A DNA stretch of 64,000 nt, from the NCBI RefSeq assembly GCF_900100965.1, contig NZ_FMUJ01000004.1, positions 372,001-436,000 on the forward strand, read 5' to 3'. The translations under genes were made by a program, and so were the position numbers. The stretch is from Variovorax sp. EL159. Lineage in GTDB: Bacteria > Pseudomonadota > Gammaproteobacteria > Burkholderiales > Burkholderiaceae_C. Shown here in pieces: positions 17,744 through 26,942 of the stretch. A model generated the notes under the pieces. The model was not told the origin of the DNA and searched no databases. It was given only the letters and a program-made list of their open reading frames with translations. The stretch's first letter is position 1, and every line of letters starts with the position of its first letter.

Positions 17744-18226
17744 TCACTCCGCCACCCAGCTCCCCGACTTCCCCCCATGCTTCTCCAACACATGCACATC
17801 GGTGATCCGCATCCCCCGGTCCACCGCCTTGCACATGTCGTAGATCGTCAGCAGCGCCACCTGCACCGCCGTCAGGGCCTCCATCTCCACCCCGGTCGGC
17901 CCGACGGTCTCGACCGTCGCGGTGCATGCCACCTGCGGGGCTTCCCCGCCCTCGGCCAGGGCAAATGCCACCGCCACCCGCGTCAGGGCCAGCGGGTGGC
18001 AGAGCGGAATCAAGTCGCTGGTCTTCTTCGCTGCCTGGATTCCCGCGATCCGCGCGATGCCCAGCACATCGCCCTTCTTCGCCGTGCCGGACTCGATCAG
18101 CGCCAGCGTCGCCGCCTGCATCTCGATGCGGCCGGTGGCCACGGCCACGCGGTGGGTGGCGGGCTTGGCGGCGACGTCGACCATGTGGGCCTGCCCCTGG
18201 GCGTCAAAATGGGTGAGAGACTTCAT
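17744..18226 (-). CDS. moaC: Cyclic pyranopterin monophosphate synthase
   Basis: This 160-residue molybdenum-cofactor enzyme is almost exactly the length of E. coli MoaC. It carries [12 protein letters not shown] in the middle and the C-terminal signature [20 protein letters not shown] followed by KAVDRGM. MoaC converts the MoaA product to cyclic pyranopterin monophosphate in the cytoplasm. The start at 18226 ([18 protein letters not shown]) fits family N-termini. It is divergent from the BepA-like gene, with 54 bases between, and no other moa genes are nearby. Confidence 0.96.
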   Translation of the reverse strand: MKSLTHFDAQGQAHMVDVAAKPATHRVAVATGRIEMQAATLALIESGTAKKGDVLGIARIAGIQAAKKTSDLIPLCHPLALTRVAVAFALAEGGEAPQVACTATVETVGPTGVEMEALTAVQVALLTIYDMCKAVDRGMRITDVHVLEKHGGKSGSWVAE

Positions 18227-18280
18227 GTGTGAACGTTCGGTTTGGAGATGCATCATAAGAGCCCGAGCCACTGACGAGGA

Positions 18281-19846
18281 ATGCCGCGCTTGACTCCCGA
18301 TCCCCACAAAAAAAGCCAGCTTACGCCCGTCCTGCGGACGTTGTGCGCTACTTTTTTAATAGCTTCCCAGGTCCTGCTGCCAACGCCCGCGTTGGCCCAG
18401 ATGCAGATGCTGCCCGGCATGGGCGACGGGGGCGAGATGACGGCCAGTGCCGAGCGGCATCTCGGCGATCAGATCGCCCGCGAGCTGTACCGCGACACCG
18501 ACTATGTCGATGACCCGGTGATCGCCGCCTATGTCCAGGATATCTGGCAACGCCTGCTGGCCGCGGCGCGGGCGCGCGGCGAGCTCACGCCCGAGCTCGA
18601 CGAGCGCTTCGCCTGGACGATTCTTCTCGGGCGCGACCGCAACATCAACGCCTTCGCTTTGCCGGGGGGCTATCTGGGCCTCAACCTGGGCCTCGTGGCG
18701 GTCGTGGGCAGCCGTGACGAGCTGGCAACGGTGCTGGGGCACGAGCTGTCGCACGTCACGCAGCGCCACATCGCGCGCATCATGGACAAGCAGGGCAAGC
18801 AGTTTCCGCTGATGCTGGCGGGCCTGATCCTCGGGATGATCGCGGCCAGCAAGAGCCGCAACGGCGATGCCGGCCAGGCCATGATCATGGGCAGCCAGGC
18901 GTTGTTTGCGCAGAACCAGCTGAACTTCTCGCGCGACATGGAGCGCGAGGCCGATCGCATCGGCTTCGGCGTGATGACGCAGGCGGGCTTTGCGCCGCAA
19001 GGCGCGGCGGCCATGTTCGAGAAGCTGCAGTACGCCTCGCGCCTGAACGACAACGGCTCCTACCCCTATCTGCGCAGCCATCCGCTGACCACGGAGCGCA
19101 TCTCTGACATGCAGGGCCGGTTCCAGTTCCGCATGGATGCGGCGCCGCCGGTTCCGCCGGTGATGGACCACGCCATGATCGCTTCGCGCGCCCGCGTGAT
19201 GACACAGCCGGGCGTGGATGTGTTGCGGCTCTGGATCGACTCCGCGTCGACCGGCGAATTCGCGAAGAGCACGCCGGTGCAGCAGGCTGGCACGCTCTAC
19301 GCGGCCGCGCTCTCGGCCAAGGAAATGCGCGACTACAAGACGGCGCGCGCGATGGCCGAGCGGCTGGTGACGCTCACCGCTGACGACGCGCCGGCGGCGA
19401 AGCAGGCGCGCTGGCTGCGCGCGGAAATCGAACTCGCCGCGGGTGCGGCGCCCAAGGCGGCCGCGCTGCTCGATGCCAAGTCAAAGGAGCGGCCCGAGAT
19501 GCTGCTCTCGGCCGAAGCCGCGACGGCAATGCACCAGCCCGCGCCGATGATTCCCGTCCTGCGCGACTGGGTGGCCGCGAACCCGTGCGACGCGACGGCG
19601 TGGCGCACGCTGGCCAATCTCTATGGTGCGCAGAACGACACGGTGCGCGCGGTGCGTGCCGACGCCGAAGCCAACGTGGCGATCCTCGATTACCCGGCCG
19701 CCCGCGACCGCTTCAAGGCGGCGCAGGAACTGATGCGGCAGTCCGGAAAGTCGGTCGATCACTACGAAGCGTCGATCATCGACACCCGCGCGCGGGCGGT
19801 GGATGCGCTGGTGAAGCAGCAGGCCGAAGAGCCGCCACTGAAGTGA
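18281..19846 (+). CDS. Periplasmic M48 metalloprotease, BepA-like, with TPR tail
   Basis: This 521-residue exported protease begins with a signal peptide ending near PALAQ (about residue 40). The M48 domain holds HELSH at about residue 150 and the third zinc ligand in READRIGF at about 225. The C-terminal 230 residues are helical and TPR-like. BepA (YfgC) degrades misassembled outer-membrane proteins and helps LptD assembly. The ATG at 18281 is abutted by GAGGA; a TTG at 18290 would have better spacing and could be the true start. The signal-peptide region overlaps a short repeat-like sequence described in the findings. Confidence 0.9.
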   Translation: MPRLTPDPHKKSQLTPVLRTLCATFLIASQVLLPTPALAQMQMLPGMGDGGEMTASAERHLGDQIARELYRDTDYVDDPVIAAYVQDIWQRLLAAARARGELTPELDERFAWTILLGRDRNINAFALPGGYLGLNLGLVAVVGSRDELATVLGHELSHVTQRHIARIMDKQGKQFPLMLAGLILGMIAASKSRNGDAGQAMIMGSQALFAQNQLNFSRDMEREADRIGFGVMTQAGFAPQGAAAMFEKLQYASRLNDNGSYPYLRSHPLTTERISDMQGRFQFRMDAAPPVPPVMDHAMIASRARVMTQPGVDVLRLWIDSASTGEFAKSTPVQQAGTLYAAALSAKEMRDYKTARAMAERLVTLTADDAPAAKQARWLRAEIELAAGAAPKAAALLDAKSKERPEMLLSAEAATAMHQPAPMIPVLRDWVAANPCDATAWRTLANLYGAQNDTVRAVRADAEANVAILDYPAARDRFKAAQELMRQSGKSVDHYEASIIDTRARAVDALVKQQAEEPPLK

Positions 19847-19877
19847 ACGAATGATCGAATGACGGAGGCGGCGCAGT

Positions 19878-20231
19878 TCAGCGCCGCGACAGAAGTCCGC
19901 CCAGCGCCGATTCGATGAGCAGCCCCAGCAGCGAATAGAGCAGCGAGCCGATCAGCGCGGCCAGAAAGCCGTTGACGTGGAAGCCGCCAAGCAGCCCCGA
20001 GGCAGCCCAGAACAGCAGCGCATTGATCACGAACAGGAACAGCCCGAGCGTGACGATGGTGACTGGCAGCGTCAGCACCACCAGGATGGGCCGCACGATC
20101 ATGTTGAGCAGGCCGATCACCGCCGCCGCAATCAGCGCGGAGCCGAAGCTGTTGACCTGGACACCGCTGTAGAGATAAGCGACCGCCAGCAGCGCCACGG
20201 CGCTGAGCAGCCATTTGATGATGATGCGCAT
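19878..20231 (-). CDS. Phage-holin-4 superfamily small membrane protein (PF04020-like)
   Basis: This 117-residue protein is almost entirely hydrophobic, with four predicted transmembrane helices. The pattern IIKWLLSAVALL, IGLLNMIVRPILVVLTLPVT, GLFLFVINALLFW and SLLYSLLGLLIE is typical of the YvlD/Phage_holin_4_2 family. Despite the family name these are chromosomal proteins of unknown function, and no phage genes are nearby. It converges with the protease gene upstream and lies beyond a terminator from the genes on its other side, so it is probably a single-gene unit. Confidence 0.82.
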   Translation of the reverse strand: MRIIIKWLLSAVALLAVAYLYSGVQVNSFGSALIAAAVIGLLNMIVRPILVVLTLPVTIVTLGLFLFVINALLFWAASGLLGGFHVNGFLAALIGSLLYSLLGLLIESALGGLLSRR

Positions 20232-20255
20232 GCGGCGCAGGATACTCCAGAGCCT

Positions 20256-20300
20256 TTAAAACGACGAGCCCCGGTGCGTTGCCGCACCGGGGCTCGTCGT
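20256..20300 (-). terminator. Rho-independent terminator after the 20332-20796 gene
   Basis: An 18-bp perfect stem (20261-20278 with 20283-20300) around a 4-base loop is followed on the minus strand by TTTAAAGG. The T run is short but the stem is very strong. It closes the transcript that includes the gene at 20332-20796 and possibly terC. Confidence 0.78.
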
Positions 20301-20331
20301 GAAGGCCTGTGGGCCTGTCCGTCTTGCCGTC

Positions 20332-20796
20332 TTATTCGGCCAGCTCGTTCGCCAGCACCAGCAGCGCGCCCATGCCCATCACGGCGCCGGGAAAGGCCCA
20401 GCCGGTCTGGTTCGCGGGCTTCTGGTCGGGCGTCACCGGTTCGAGGTCGACGCCGATCTTCGGGCGGCGCGCATCGACCACGTGAACGGCCGCATGCTCG
20501 CGCTTGAGTTGCAGCGTCAGCTCGGCCAGCGGGCCCTTGGCCAGCACCGGCGTCACCTGGCCGCCGTTGCGCTCCAGCAGCGGCAGCATCTGCGCCTGCA
20601 CCTTGCTGAACCACTTGGCCCGCCAGTTCTCGCGTGCGCTGTGGCTCACCCACTTGCTGATCCGATGCGTCATGCGCGGCGCGCAGGCCACGAGCACCCA
20701 ATGGCGGGCCACGACGTTGTTGGCGTCCGGCGCGAGTTCGGCGAACTGCTCACAGGCGTAGGTGACGTCGTCGACATAAAGAATGATCTTTTCCAT
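20332..20796 (-). CDS. Conserved hypothetical protein downstream of terC
   Basis: I do not recognise this 154-residue protein. The first two-thirds look like a soluble alpha/beta domain (MEKIILYVDDVTYACEQF, then VLVACAPR, LPLLERNGG, LAKGPLAELTLQLKREHAAVHVVDAR), reminiscent of a universal-stress or nucleotide-binding fold. The last 25 residues contain one hydrophobic segment (GAVMGMGALLVLAN). AAGGAG lies a few bases before the ATG. It follows the riboswitch-controlled terC by 73 bases on the same strand and is closed by a strong terminator. Co-transcription with terC is likely, though a weak promoter (TCTAAC) could lie in the gap. Confidence 0.7.
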   Translation of the reverse strand: MEKIILYVDDVTYACEQFAELAPDANNVVARHWVLVACAPRMTHRISKWVSHSARENWRAKWFSKVQAQMLPLLERNGGQVTPVLAKGPLAELTLQLKREHAAVHVVDARRPKIGVDLEPVTPDQKPANQTGWAFPGAVMGMGALLVLANELAE

Positions 20797-20869
20797 GGGT
20801 GCTCCTTCAGGTAGTTAGAGTGACAGAGACAGGGGTACAGGAAACGTCGGGTGAGCGCTGTGGCGGCGC

Positions 20870-21607
20870 TCAGCTTTGCGTCGCGGTTGCTGCCGGCTTG
20901 TTGCGGGCCGCGACCCACTTGCCGATCACCAGCACGAGCAGTGCACCGCCGATGCCGGCTGCGTACTTGACCAGGTCGGTCTGCGGCGCCTTCGGCACCC
21001 AGGTCCAGGCGGCGGGGTTCGCCAGCGCCGGGTCCGACACGGCCATCGTGCCTGCGATCCAGCCCAGCAGCATGCCGCCCAGCGTGATGATCATCGGGAA
21101 CTTGTCCATCAGCTTGATGACGAGTTGGCTGCCCCAGACGATGATCGGGATGCTCACGAGCAGGCCGAAGATCACGAGCGGCATCTGGTGCTCGGCGCCT
21201 GCGCCTTGTGCGGCACCGGCGATGGCGATGACGTTGTCCACGCTCATCACGAGGTCGGCAATGATCACGGTCTTGACCGCGCCCCAGAGCTTGTCGCTGC
21301 CGGTGATGTTGCCGTGCGCGTCGTCATGTTCGGGGGCCAGCAGCTTGATGCCGATCCACACCAGAAGGATGGCGCCAACGAGCTTCAGGAACGGAATGGC
21401 CAGCAGCGTGAGCGCGAAGAAGATCAGGATCACGCGCAGGATGATGGCGCCCGCGGTGCCCCAAAGAATGCCCTTGGTGCGTTGTGCGGGCGGCAGCTTG
21501 CGGCAGGCCAGCGCGATCACGACGGCGTTGTCGCCACCGAGCAGGATGTCGATCATGATGATCTGACCGACAGCGACCCAGAACTCCGGGGTCATGAACA
21601 GTTCCAT
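20870..21607 (-). CDS. TerC family membrane protein, Mn riboswitch-controlled
   Basis: This 245-residue TerC-family protein has the two halves GGDNAVVIALACRKL (near residue 25) and SVDNVIAIAGAAQG (near 130), whose Asp residues are the proposed metal site. It has about seven transmembrane helices and a His/Asp-rich cytoplasmic loop (EHDDAHGN). An AGAGGAA ribosome-binding site precedes the ATG. A yybP-ykoY riboswitch lies about 180 bases upstream, strongly suggesting a manganese role such as Mn2+ export. It is a paralog of the gene at 1360-2043. Confidence 0.9.
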   Translation of the reverse strand: MELFMTPEFWVAVGQIIMIDILLGGDNAVVIALACRKLPPAQRTKGILWGTAGAIILRVILIFFALTLLAIPFLKLVGAILLVWIGIKLLAPEHDDAHGNITGSDKLWGAVKTVIIADLVMSVDNVIAIAGAAQGAGAEHQMPLVIFGLLVSIPIIVWGSQLVIKLMDKFPMIITLGGMLLGWIAGTMAVSDPALANPAAWTWVPKAPQTDLVKYAAGIGGALLVLVIGKWVAARNKPAATATQS

Positions 21608-21785
21608 AGATTCCTCTTTGTCTTCGCGCCCCGCCTGTCTCTCCTGGGTGGGACGACGACGGGCAGGCGCATACCGATGCGTTTCGATTCATCCCGCACG
21701 GGGCTGGTCGAAAGCGTGGAAATGAAGAAACCGGGGGAAACCGGGGACTCGAGAACGCTTCGACCAAACCTGCACAGGTTCAAAT

Positions 21786-21917
21786 CGAAGGTCTTGCTCG
21801 ACAGCGCGCGCACCAGTGCACGTACGTTGTCCGACAGGCCGGAAGTGTTTTGCTTCGTATTGACGACCTGACGATTCACGCTGCCATGGACAGCGCTCGG
21901 GAGCTACTCCCCTTCGT
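21786..21917 (-). promoter_or_regulatory. yybP-ykoY (Mn2+) riboswitch leader of terC
   Basis: On the minus strand the aptamer motifs appear in order: CGAAGGGGAGTAGC (21916-21903), GTCGTCAATACG (21867-21856), CCGGCCTGTCGG, and AGACCTTCG (21794-21786). The 5' CGAAGG pairs with the 3' CCTTCG to close P1. These are the conserved loops that bind Mn2+ in this class. About 180 bases of expression platform separate it from the terC start. The remainder of the 21608-22103 gap holds the promoter and no gene that I can see. Confidence 0.88.
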
Positions 21918-21924
21918 GGGCGGA

Positions 21925-21954
21925 ATTAGAGCATCGAAGGCCTTCGCGTGGCAA
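21925..21954 (-). promoter_or_regulatory. Sigma70 promoter of the riboswitch-terC transcript
   Basis: On the minus strand TTGCCA (21954-21949) and TCTAAT (21930-21925) are separated by 18 bases. The predicted start at about 21918 falls exactly at the first stem of the riboswitch. Confidence 0.6.
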
Positions 21955-22103
21955 CCGAAAGTTTTCATGAATTCAAAGGGAAATGCCTCGAATCCCGCAT
22001 GAACAGGGCGCATGGCGCTCTGTTATTTATAGCAATCAAGGCCCTTTGAGATCACGGGACATTGGCGGACTATGATCGCCGCTCGCTGCTTTTTCCACTC
22101 TTC

Positions 22104-22571
22104 ATGGCCGCCATACACATCACCGACATCGAGGCCGCCATCAACCACTGGCGCGAGAAGACTCCCTCGCCCGACGGGGTCACGCTGGGACCCGAATTGC
22201 GCGCGCTGGCCGAGGTCTACGCGCTCATGATTTTTCACCACGAGGACGAGGTCGACGAGGTCGGCTTCCCTCCCAAGGCCTGGGCTGCCTGGATGGCCTG
22301 GTACGAGAGCACGCCCGACACGCCGTGCATCGCGATCTGCTCCACCAGCCAGGGCGACGACGAATGCAAGGGCTGCGGCCGCAGCTTCGACGAAGTGCAG
22401 TTCTGGCCGGCCATGACGCCGGTCGAAAAGCGCGCCACCTGGCGCCGCATCACCATGGAAGACTCGGCCTGGCGCTTCAATCGCTACGCCGAGCGTGCCC
22501 GCGAAGCCGAGGCGCCACCGCAGTGGCCCGACGATCCCGCCGAGCCGCTCGGCCCCGACGACACACCCTGA
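22104..22571 (+). CDS. DUF3717-DUF1289 fusion protein
   Basis: This 155-residue protein begins MAAIHITDIEAAINHWREK, a DUF3717-like N-terminal domain to about residue 68. It continues with a DUF1289-type Cys cluster at 75-120: CIAICSTSQGDDECKGCGR, then FDEVQFWPAMTPVEKRATW. The cysteines probably bind zinc or iron. The two domains usually occur as separate small proteins. Function is unknown. The start at 22104 is preferred because it is the first residue of the DUF3717 motif. The next gene follows 17 bases downstream. Confidence 0.78.
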   Translation: MAAIHITDIEAAINHWREKTPSPDGVTLGPELRALAEVYALMIFHHEDEVDEVGFPPKAWAAWMAWYESTPDTPCIAICSTSQGDDECKGCGRSFDEVQFWPAMTPVEKRATWRRITMEDSAWRFNRYAERAREAEAPPQWPDDPAEPLGPDDTP

Positions 22572-22588
22572 ACGGCAGGCACGACCCC

Positions 22589-22894
22589 ATGCGCCGCCTG
22601 GCCCAAGCCCCCAACCTCGCGATCGCGACACTGTGGGTCCACGCCCTGCGCGAAGAAGGCATCGAGGCCACCGTGCAGCGCGAGTTCCTCGGCGCGGTCA
22701 TGGGCCAACTGCCGCCCGATCAGTGCCTGCCTGAAATCTGGATCGACGACGACACCCAGTTCGAGCTGGCCCAGCGCGTGCTGCATGCCGCGCAACACCG
22801 GCCGCAGCGCAGCTGGCAATGCGTGTGCGGCGAGCAGGTCGAGGGCGGCTTCGAGCAGTGCTGGCAGTGCGGCGAGATGATGCCGGCGATCTAG
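22589..22894 (+). CDS. DUF2007-like protein with C-terminal zinc ribbon
   Basis: This 101-residue protein has an N-terminal ferredoxin-like fold of the DUF2007 type (NLAIATLWVHALREEGIEATV, then PEIWIDDDTQFELAQRVL). A short C-terminal ribbon follows with CVCGE and CWQCGEMM, four cysteines that could hold zinc. Such proteins are annotated as putative signal-transducing or prokaryotic inhibitor-like proteins without proven function. It follows the DUF3717-DUF1289 gene closely and probably shares its transcript. A 110-bp interspersed repeat lies just downstream. Confidence 0.75.
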   Translation: MRRLAQAPNLAIATLWVHALREEGIEATVQREFLGAVMGQLPPDQCLPEIWIDDDTQFELAQRVLHAAQHRPQRSWQCVCGEQVEGGFEQCWQCGEMMPAI

Positions 22895-22900
22895 AAAGAG

Positions 22901-23010
22901 AAAGCCTCCCCTTCGTGGAACACCGCGGAACCGGCTTCGCCGGGCCTCAGGTGTTGCCTCCGGCAGGGGGAAGGAGAAGCGACACGAATTGCGCGGAGCC
23001 TGGGGGCGAG
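22901..23010 (+). repeat. Interspersed repeat, copy 1
   Basis: This non-coding 110-bp segment between convergent genes contains small hairpins such as CCGGCTTCGCCGG. Its reverse complement aligns along most of its length with 43687-43790 (for example CAGGCT-GCG, TGTCGCTTCT, GGCAAC and GAAGCCGG). Similar sequences are frequent between genes in Variovorax, as far as I recall. Confidence 0.7.
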
Positions 23011-23012
23011 CC

Positions 23013-23572
23013 CTACTTCCAGCGCAGCAGCTCGATGTCGATGCTGTTCGTGCCGTCGCCCAGCGTCAGCGTGTTTTCCTGGATCGTCGCCTGCAGCTGC
23101 ATGCTGCGCTGCGCGAGCGCGGCCAGGGCCTGGGAGGCGTCGGTCGGCACGCGGTAGACCTTCAGGTTCTGCGGCCGCGTGAGCTTGTTCTCGATGCCGC
23201 GCCACCAGATCTCGGCAGCGTGATTGAAGCAATAGACGATCACTTCGTCGGCCTTGCCGCAGGCCTTGATGATCGGCTTGTCTTCGGGCTGGCCGACCTC
23301 GATCCAGATCTTGACCTCGCCCGTGAAGTCGCGCAGCCACACGTCGGGCTCGTCGACGTTCGACAGGCCCGCGCCAAAGGCCAGCGTGCCGTCGCCGTTG
23401 CACAGGTCCTGCAGCTGGTGCGCGTTCAGCGCGAGCGCCACCAGCCGGATCATCATCCGCTCGTCGGTTTCGCTCGGGTGGCGCGCCAGGGTCAGCGCAT
23501 GGTCGGCGTAGTAGCCGTGGTCGATGTCGGCCACCGCGAGAGTGGCCTTGAAGATGGTGGATTTGAGAGCCA

Positions 23573-23573
<1 letters not shown>
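23013..23573 (-). CDS. yaeQ: YaeQ family protein
   Basis: This 186-residue protein is close to the E. coli YaeQ length (181). Recognisable segments are MALKSTIFKATLAVADIDHGYY, HPSETDERMMIRL, EPDVWLRDFTGEVKIWIEVGQPED and VYCFNHAAEIWW. The family has a PD-(D/E)XK-nuclease-like fold and was found as a suppressor of rfaH defects; its biochemical role is unsettled. Its ATG overlaps the purB stop by one base, so it is translated from the same message. Confidence 0.93.
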
Positions 23574-24961
<1,388 letters not shown>

Positions 24962-25083
24962 TTAGGCGGCCGCCGGTCCGTGGGGCCGCCCCGACACATT
25001 GGGGTCGATCCGGGCCTCTGGTTTTCCCGTTCACCTAAAATGATTATGAACAAATGTTGTCAAAGCAAAGGGAGAGAGCCTTC

Positions 25084-25695
25084 ATGAAACTGATCGGATC
25101 GGCCGCCAGCCCTTATGTGCGCAAGGTGCGCGTGGTGCTGGCCGAAAAGCGGCTCGATTACCAGTTCGTGATCGAAGACGTCTGGTCTGCCGACACCACC
25201 ATCGCCAGTTCCAACCCGCTGGGGAAGGTGCCCTGCCTGATCATGGAAGGCGGCGAGGCGATGTTCGACTCCCGCGTGATCGTGGAATACCTGGACACCC
25301 TGTCGCCGGTCGGCAAGCTCATTCCGCAGCAAAGCCGCGAGCGCGCCGAGGTCAAGACCTGGGAAGCGCTGGCCGATGGCGTGATGGACGCCGGCGTGCT
25401 CTGGCGCCTCGAAGCCACCTGGCCCGGTCGTGGCGACGGCGAGCGCAGCGCCGCCTGGATCGAACGCCAGCGCACCAAGGTCGAGGACGGCGTGGCCGCC
25501 ATGTCCAAGGGCCTGGGCGACAAGCCCTTCTGCAGCGGCATCCACCTGAGCCTGTCGGACATCGCCGTGGGCTGCACGCTGGGTTGGCTCGACCTGCGCT
25601 TTCCCGACATCGACTGGCGCGGCGAGCATGCGAACCTCGCAAAGCTCTACGACAAGCTGACGCTGCGGCCCAGCTTCATCGACACCAAGCCCTGA
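25084..25695 (+). CDS. Glutathione S-transferase
   Basis: This 203-residue soluble GST has an N-terminal thioredoxin-like domain (MKLIGSAASPYVRKVRVVLAEK, then NPLGKVPCL and the glutathione-binding DSRVIVEYL) and an all-helical C-terminal domain. It resembles YibF-type GSTs of proteobacteria in length and start. The ATG at 25084 has GGGAGAGAG upstream. The in-frame codons before it carry no domain sequence. Substrate is unknown. A strong terminator follows directly. Confidence 0.92.
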   Translation: MKLIGSAASPYVRKVRVVLAEKRLDYQFVIEDVWSADTTIASSNPLGKVPCLIMEGGEAMFDSRVIVEYLDTLSPVGKLIPQQSRERAEVKTWEALADGVMDAGVLWRLEATWPGRGDGERSAAWIERQRTKVEDGVAAMSKGLGDKPFCSGIHLSLSDIAVGCTLGWLDLRFPDIDWRGEHANLAKLYDKLTLRPSFIDTKP

Positions 25696-25697
25696 TG

Positions 25698-25728
25698 AAA
25701 AGGCGCCGCGAGGCGCCTTTTCTTTTTT
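25698..25728. terminator. Bidirectional terminator between gst and cfa
   Basis: The stem AAAAGGCGCC pairs with GGCGCCTTTT around GCGA, followed by a T run on the plus strand and preceded by A on the other. It serves both the GST gene and the convergent cfa operon. Confidence 0.88.
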
Positions 25729-26942
25729 CAGCGCTTGCGCAGCGTGTACTGCACCACGTCGATGTTGGCCTGCGAGAACGCGGCCTCGCAGTAGGCCAGG
25801 TAAAACTCCCAGATGCGCATGAAGCGCTCGTCGAAGCCGAGCTGCAGGATCTGGCCGCGCTGCGACAAAAAGCTCTCGCGCCAGCGGCGCAGCGTCTCGG
25901 CATAGTCGGCACCGAAGGCGAATTCGTCCACCACCTCCAGCCCCGCGGCCTCGGCCTCGCGGCGGAACTCGCGCGGGCACGGCAGGCAGCCGCCCGGAAA
26001 GATGTACTGCTGGATGAAATCGGTCGAGTCGATGTAGCGGTCGAACAGCTCGTCGTCGATCACGATGCTCTGCACGCAGGCGCGGCCGCCCGGCTTGAGC
26101 AGCCGGCTCACGCTGGCGAAGTAGGTCGGCCAGTATTCGCGGCCCACGGCTTCCACCATCTCGATGGAGCAGACGGCGTCGAACGGGGCGTCGTCGATGT
26201 CGCGGTAGTCCTGCAGGCGCAGGTCGGTCTTCAGGCCCGCCGTGCGTTGGCGGGCAAATGCCAGCTGTTCGGTCGAGAGCGTCACGCCGGTCACCGAGGC
26301 ACCGAAGTCGGCGGCCGCCATCTCGGCCAGCGCGCCCCAGCCGCAGCCGATTTCGAGCACGCGGTCGCCGGGCTTCACGGCCGTCAGTTCGAGCGCGCGG
26401 CGCACCTTGGCGCGCTGCGCCTCGGGCATCGGCTTGTCGAGCCTGCCCTCGAACCAGGCCGACGAGTAGTTCATCGTCTCGTCGAGCCAGAGCGCGTAGA
26501 ACGCATTGCCCAGGTCGTAGTGCGCATGGATGTTGCGCGAGCTGCCGGCCTTGCTGTTGCGGTTCATCAGGTGCCGCACGCGGTAGAGCACGCGGCCGAA
26601 CCAGTTGCCGTAGACCACGTCCTCGATGGCGCGGCGGTTGGCGATGAACACCTTGATCAATTCGGTGAGGTTGGGCGTGGTCCAGTCGCCCGCGATGTAG
26701 CTTTCGGCAAAGCCGATGTCGCCCGACTTGAGCGCGGCCTTGCAGGCGTTCCAGTTGCGCAGCGTCAGCGAGGCCGTCGGGCCGCTGCCCGGCGTGGCGC
26801 CGAAGTGCCGCACCGAATCGTCGGGCAGGCGCACGGTGAGCGAGCCATACGCCAGCCGCTGCAGCAGGCCGAGCACGGTGCGCGCGGCAGCCGGCGCGTC
26901 TTGCGGCAGCGAGAAGCGGGACGCGGTGGTGGTGGACGTCAT
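25728..26942 (-). CDS. cfa: Cyclopropane-fatty-acyl-phospholipid synthase family methyltransferase
   Basis: This 404-residue SAM-dependent enzyme has an N-terminal lipid-binding region of about 120 residues, then the motif VLEIGCGWGALAEMAA and downstream EMVEAVGREYWPTYF and QYIFPGGCLPC typical of Cfa. It methylates double bonds of membrane phospholipids. GAAGG lies about 7 bases before the ATG. Its start overlaps the DUF1365 stop by four bases. The context with an FAD oxidoreductase and DUF1365 is a recurring gene set that may instead modify unsaturated fatty acids (as UfaM/UfaO-type sets); the exact product is not determined. Confidence 0.9.
   Translation of the reverse strand: MTSTTTASRFSLPQDAPAAARTVLGLLQRLAYGSLTVRLPDDSVRHFGATPGSGPTASLTLRNWNACKAALKSGDIGFAESYIAGDWTTPNLTELIKVFIANRRAIEDVVYGNWFGRVLYRVRHLMNRNSKAGSSRNIHAHYDLGNAFYALWLDETMNYSSAWFEGRLDKPMPEAQRAKVRRALELTAVKPGDRVLEIGCGWGALAEMAAADFGASVTGVTLSTEQLAFARQRTAGLKTDLRLQDYRDIDDAPFDAVCSIEMVEAVGREYWPTYFASVSRLLKPGGRACVQSIVIDDELFDRYIDSTDFIQQYIFPGGCLPCPREFRREAEAAGLEVVDEFAFGADYAETLRRWRESFLSQRGQILQLGFDERFMRIWEFYLAYCEAAFSQANIDVVQYTLRKR

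Noticed and set aside
19878..20231. A prophage holin remnant
   Set aside because: The family name is misleading; no phage gene lies nearby and the protein is a common chromosomal small membrane protein.
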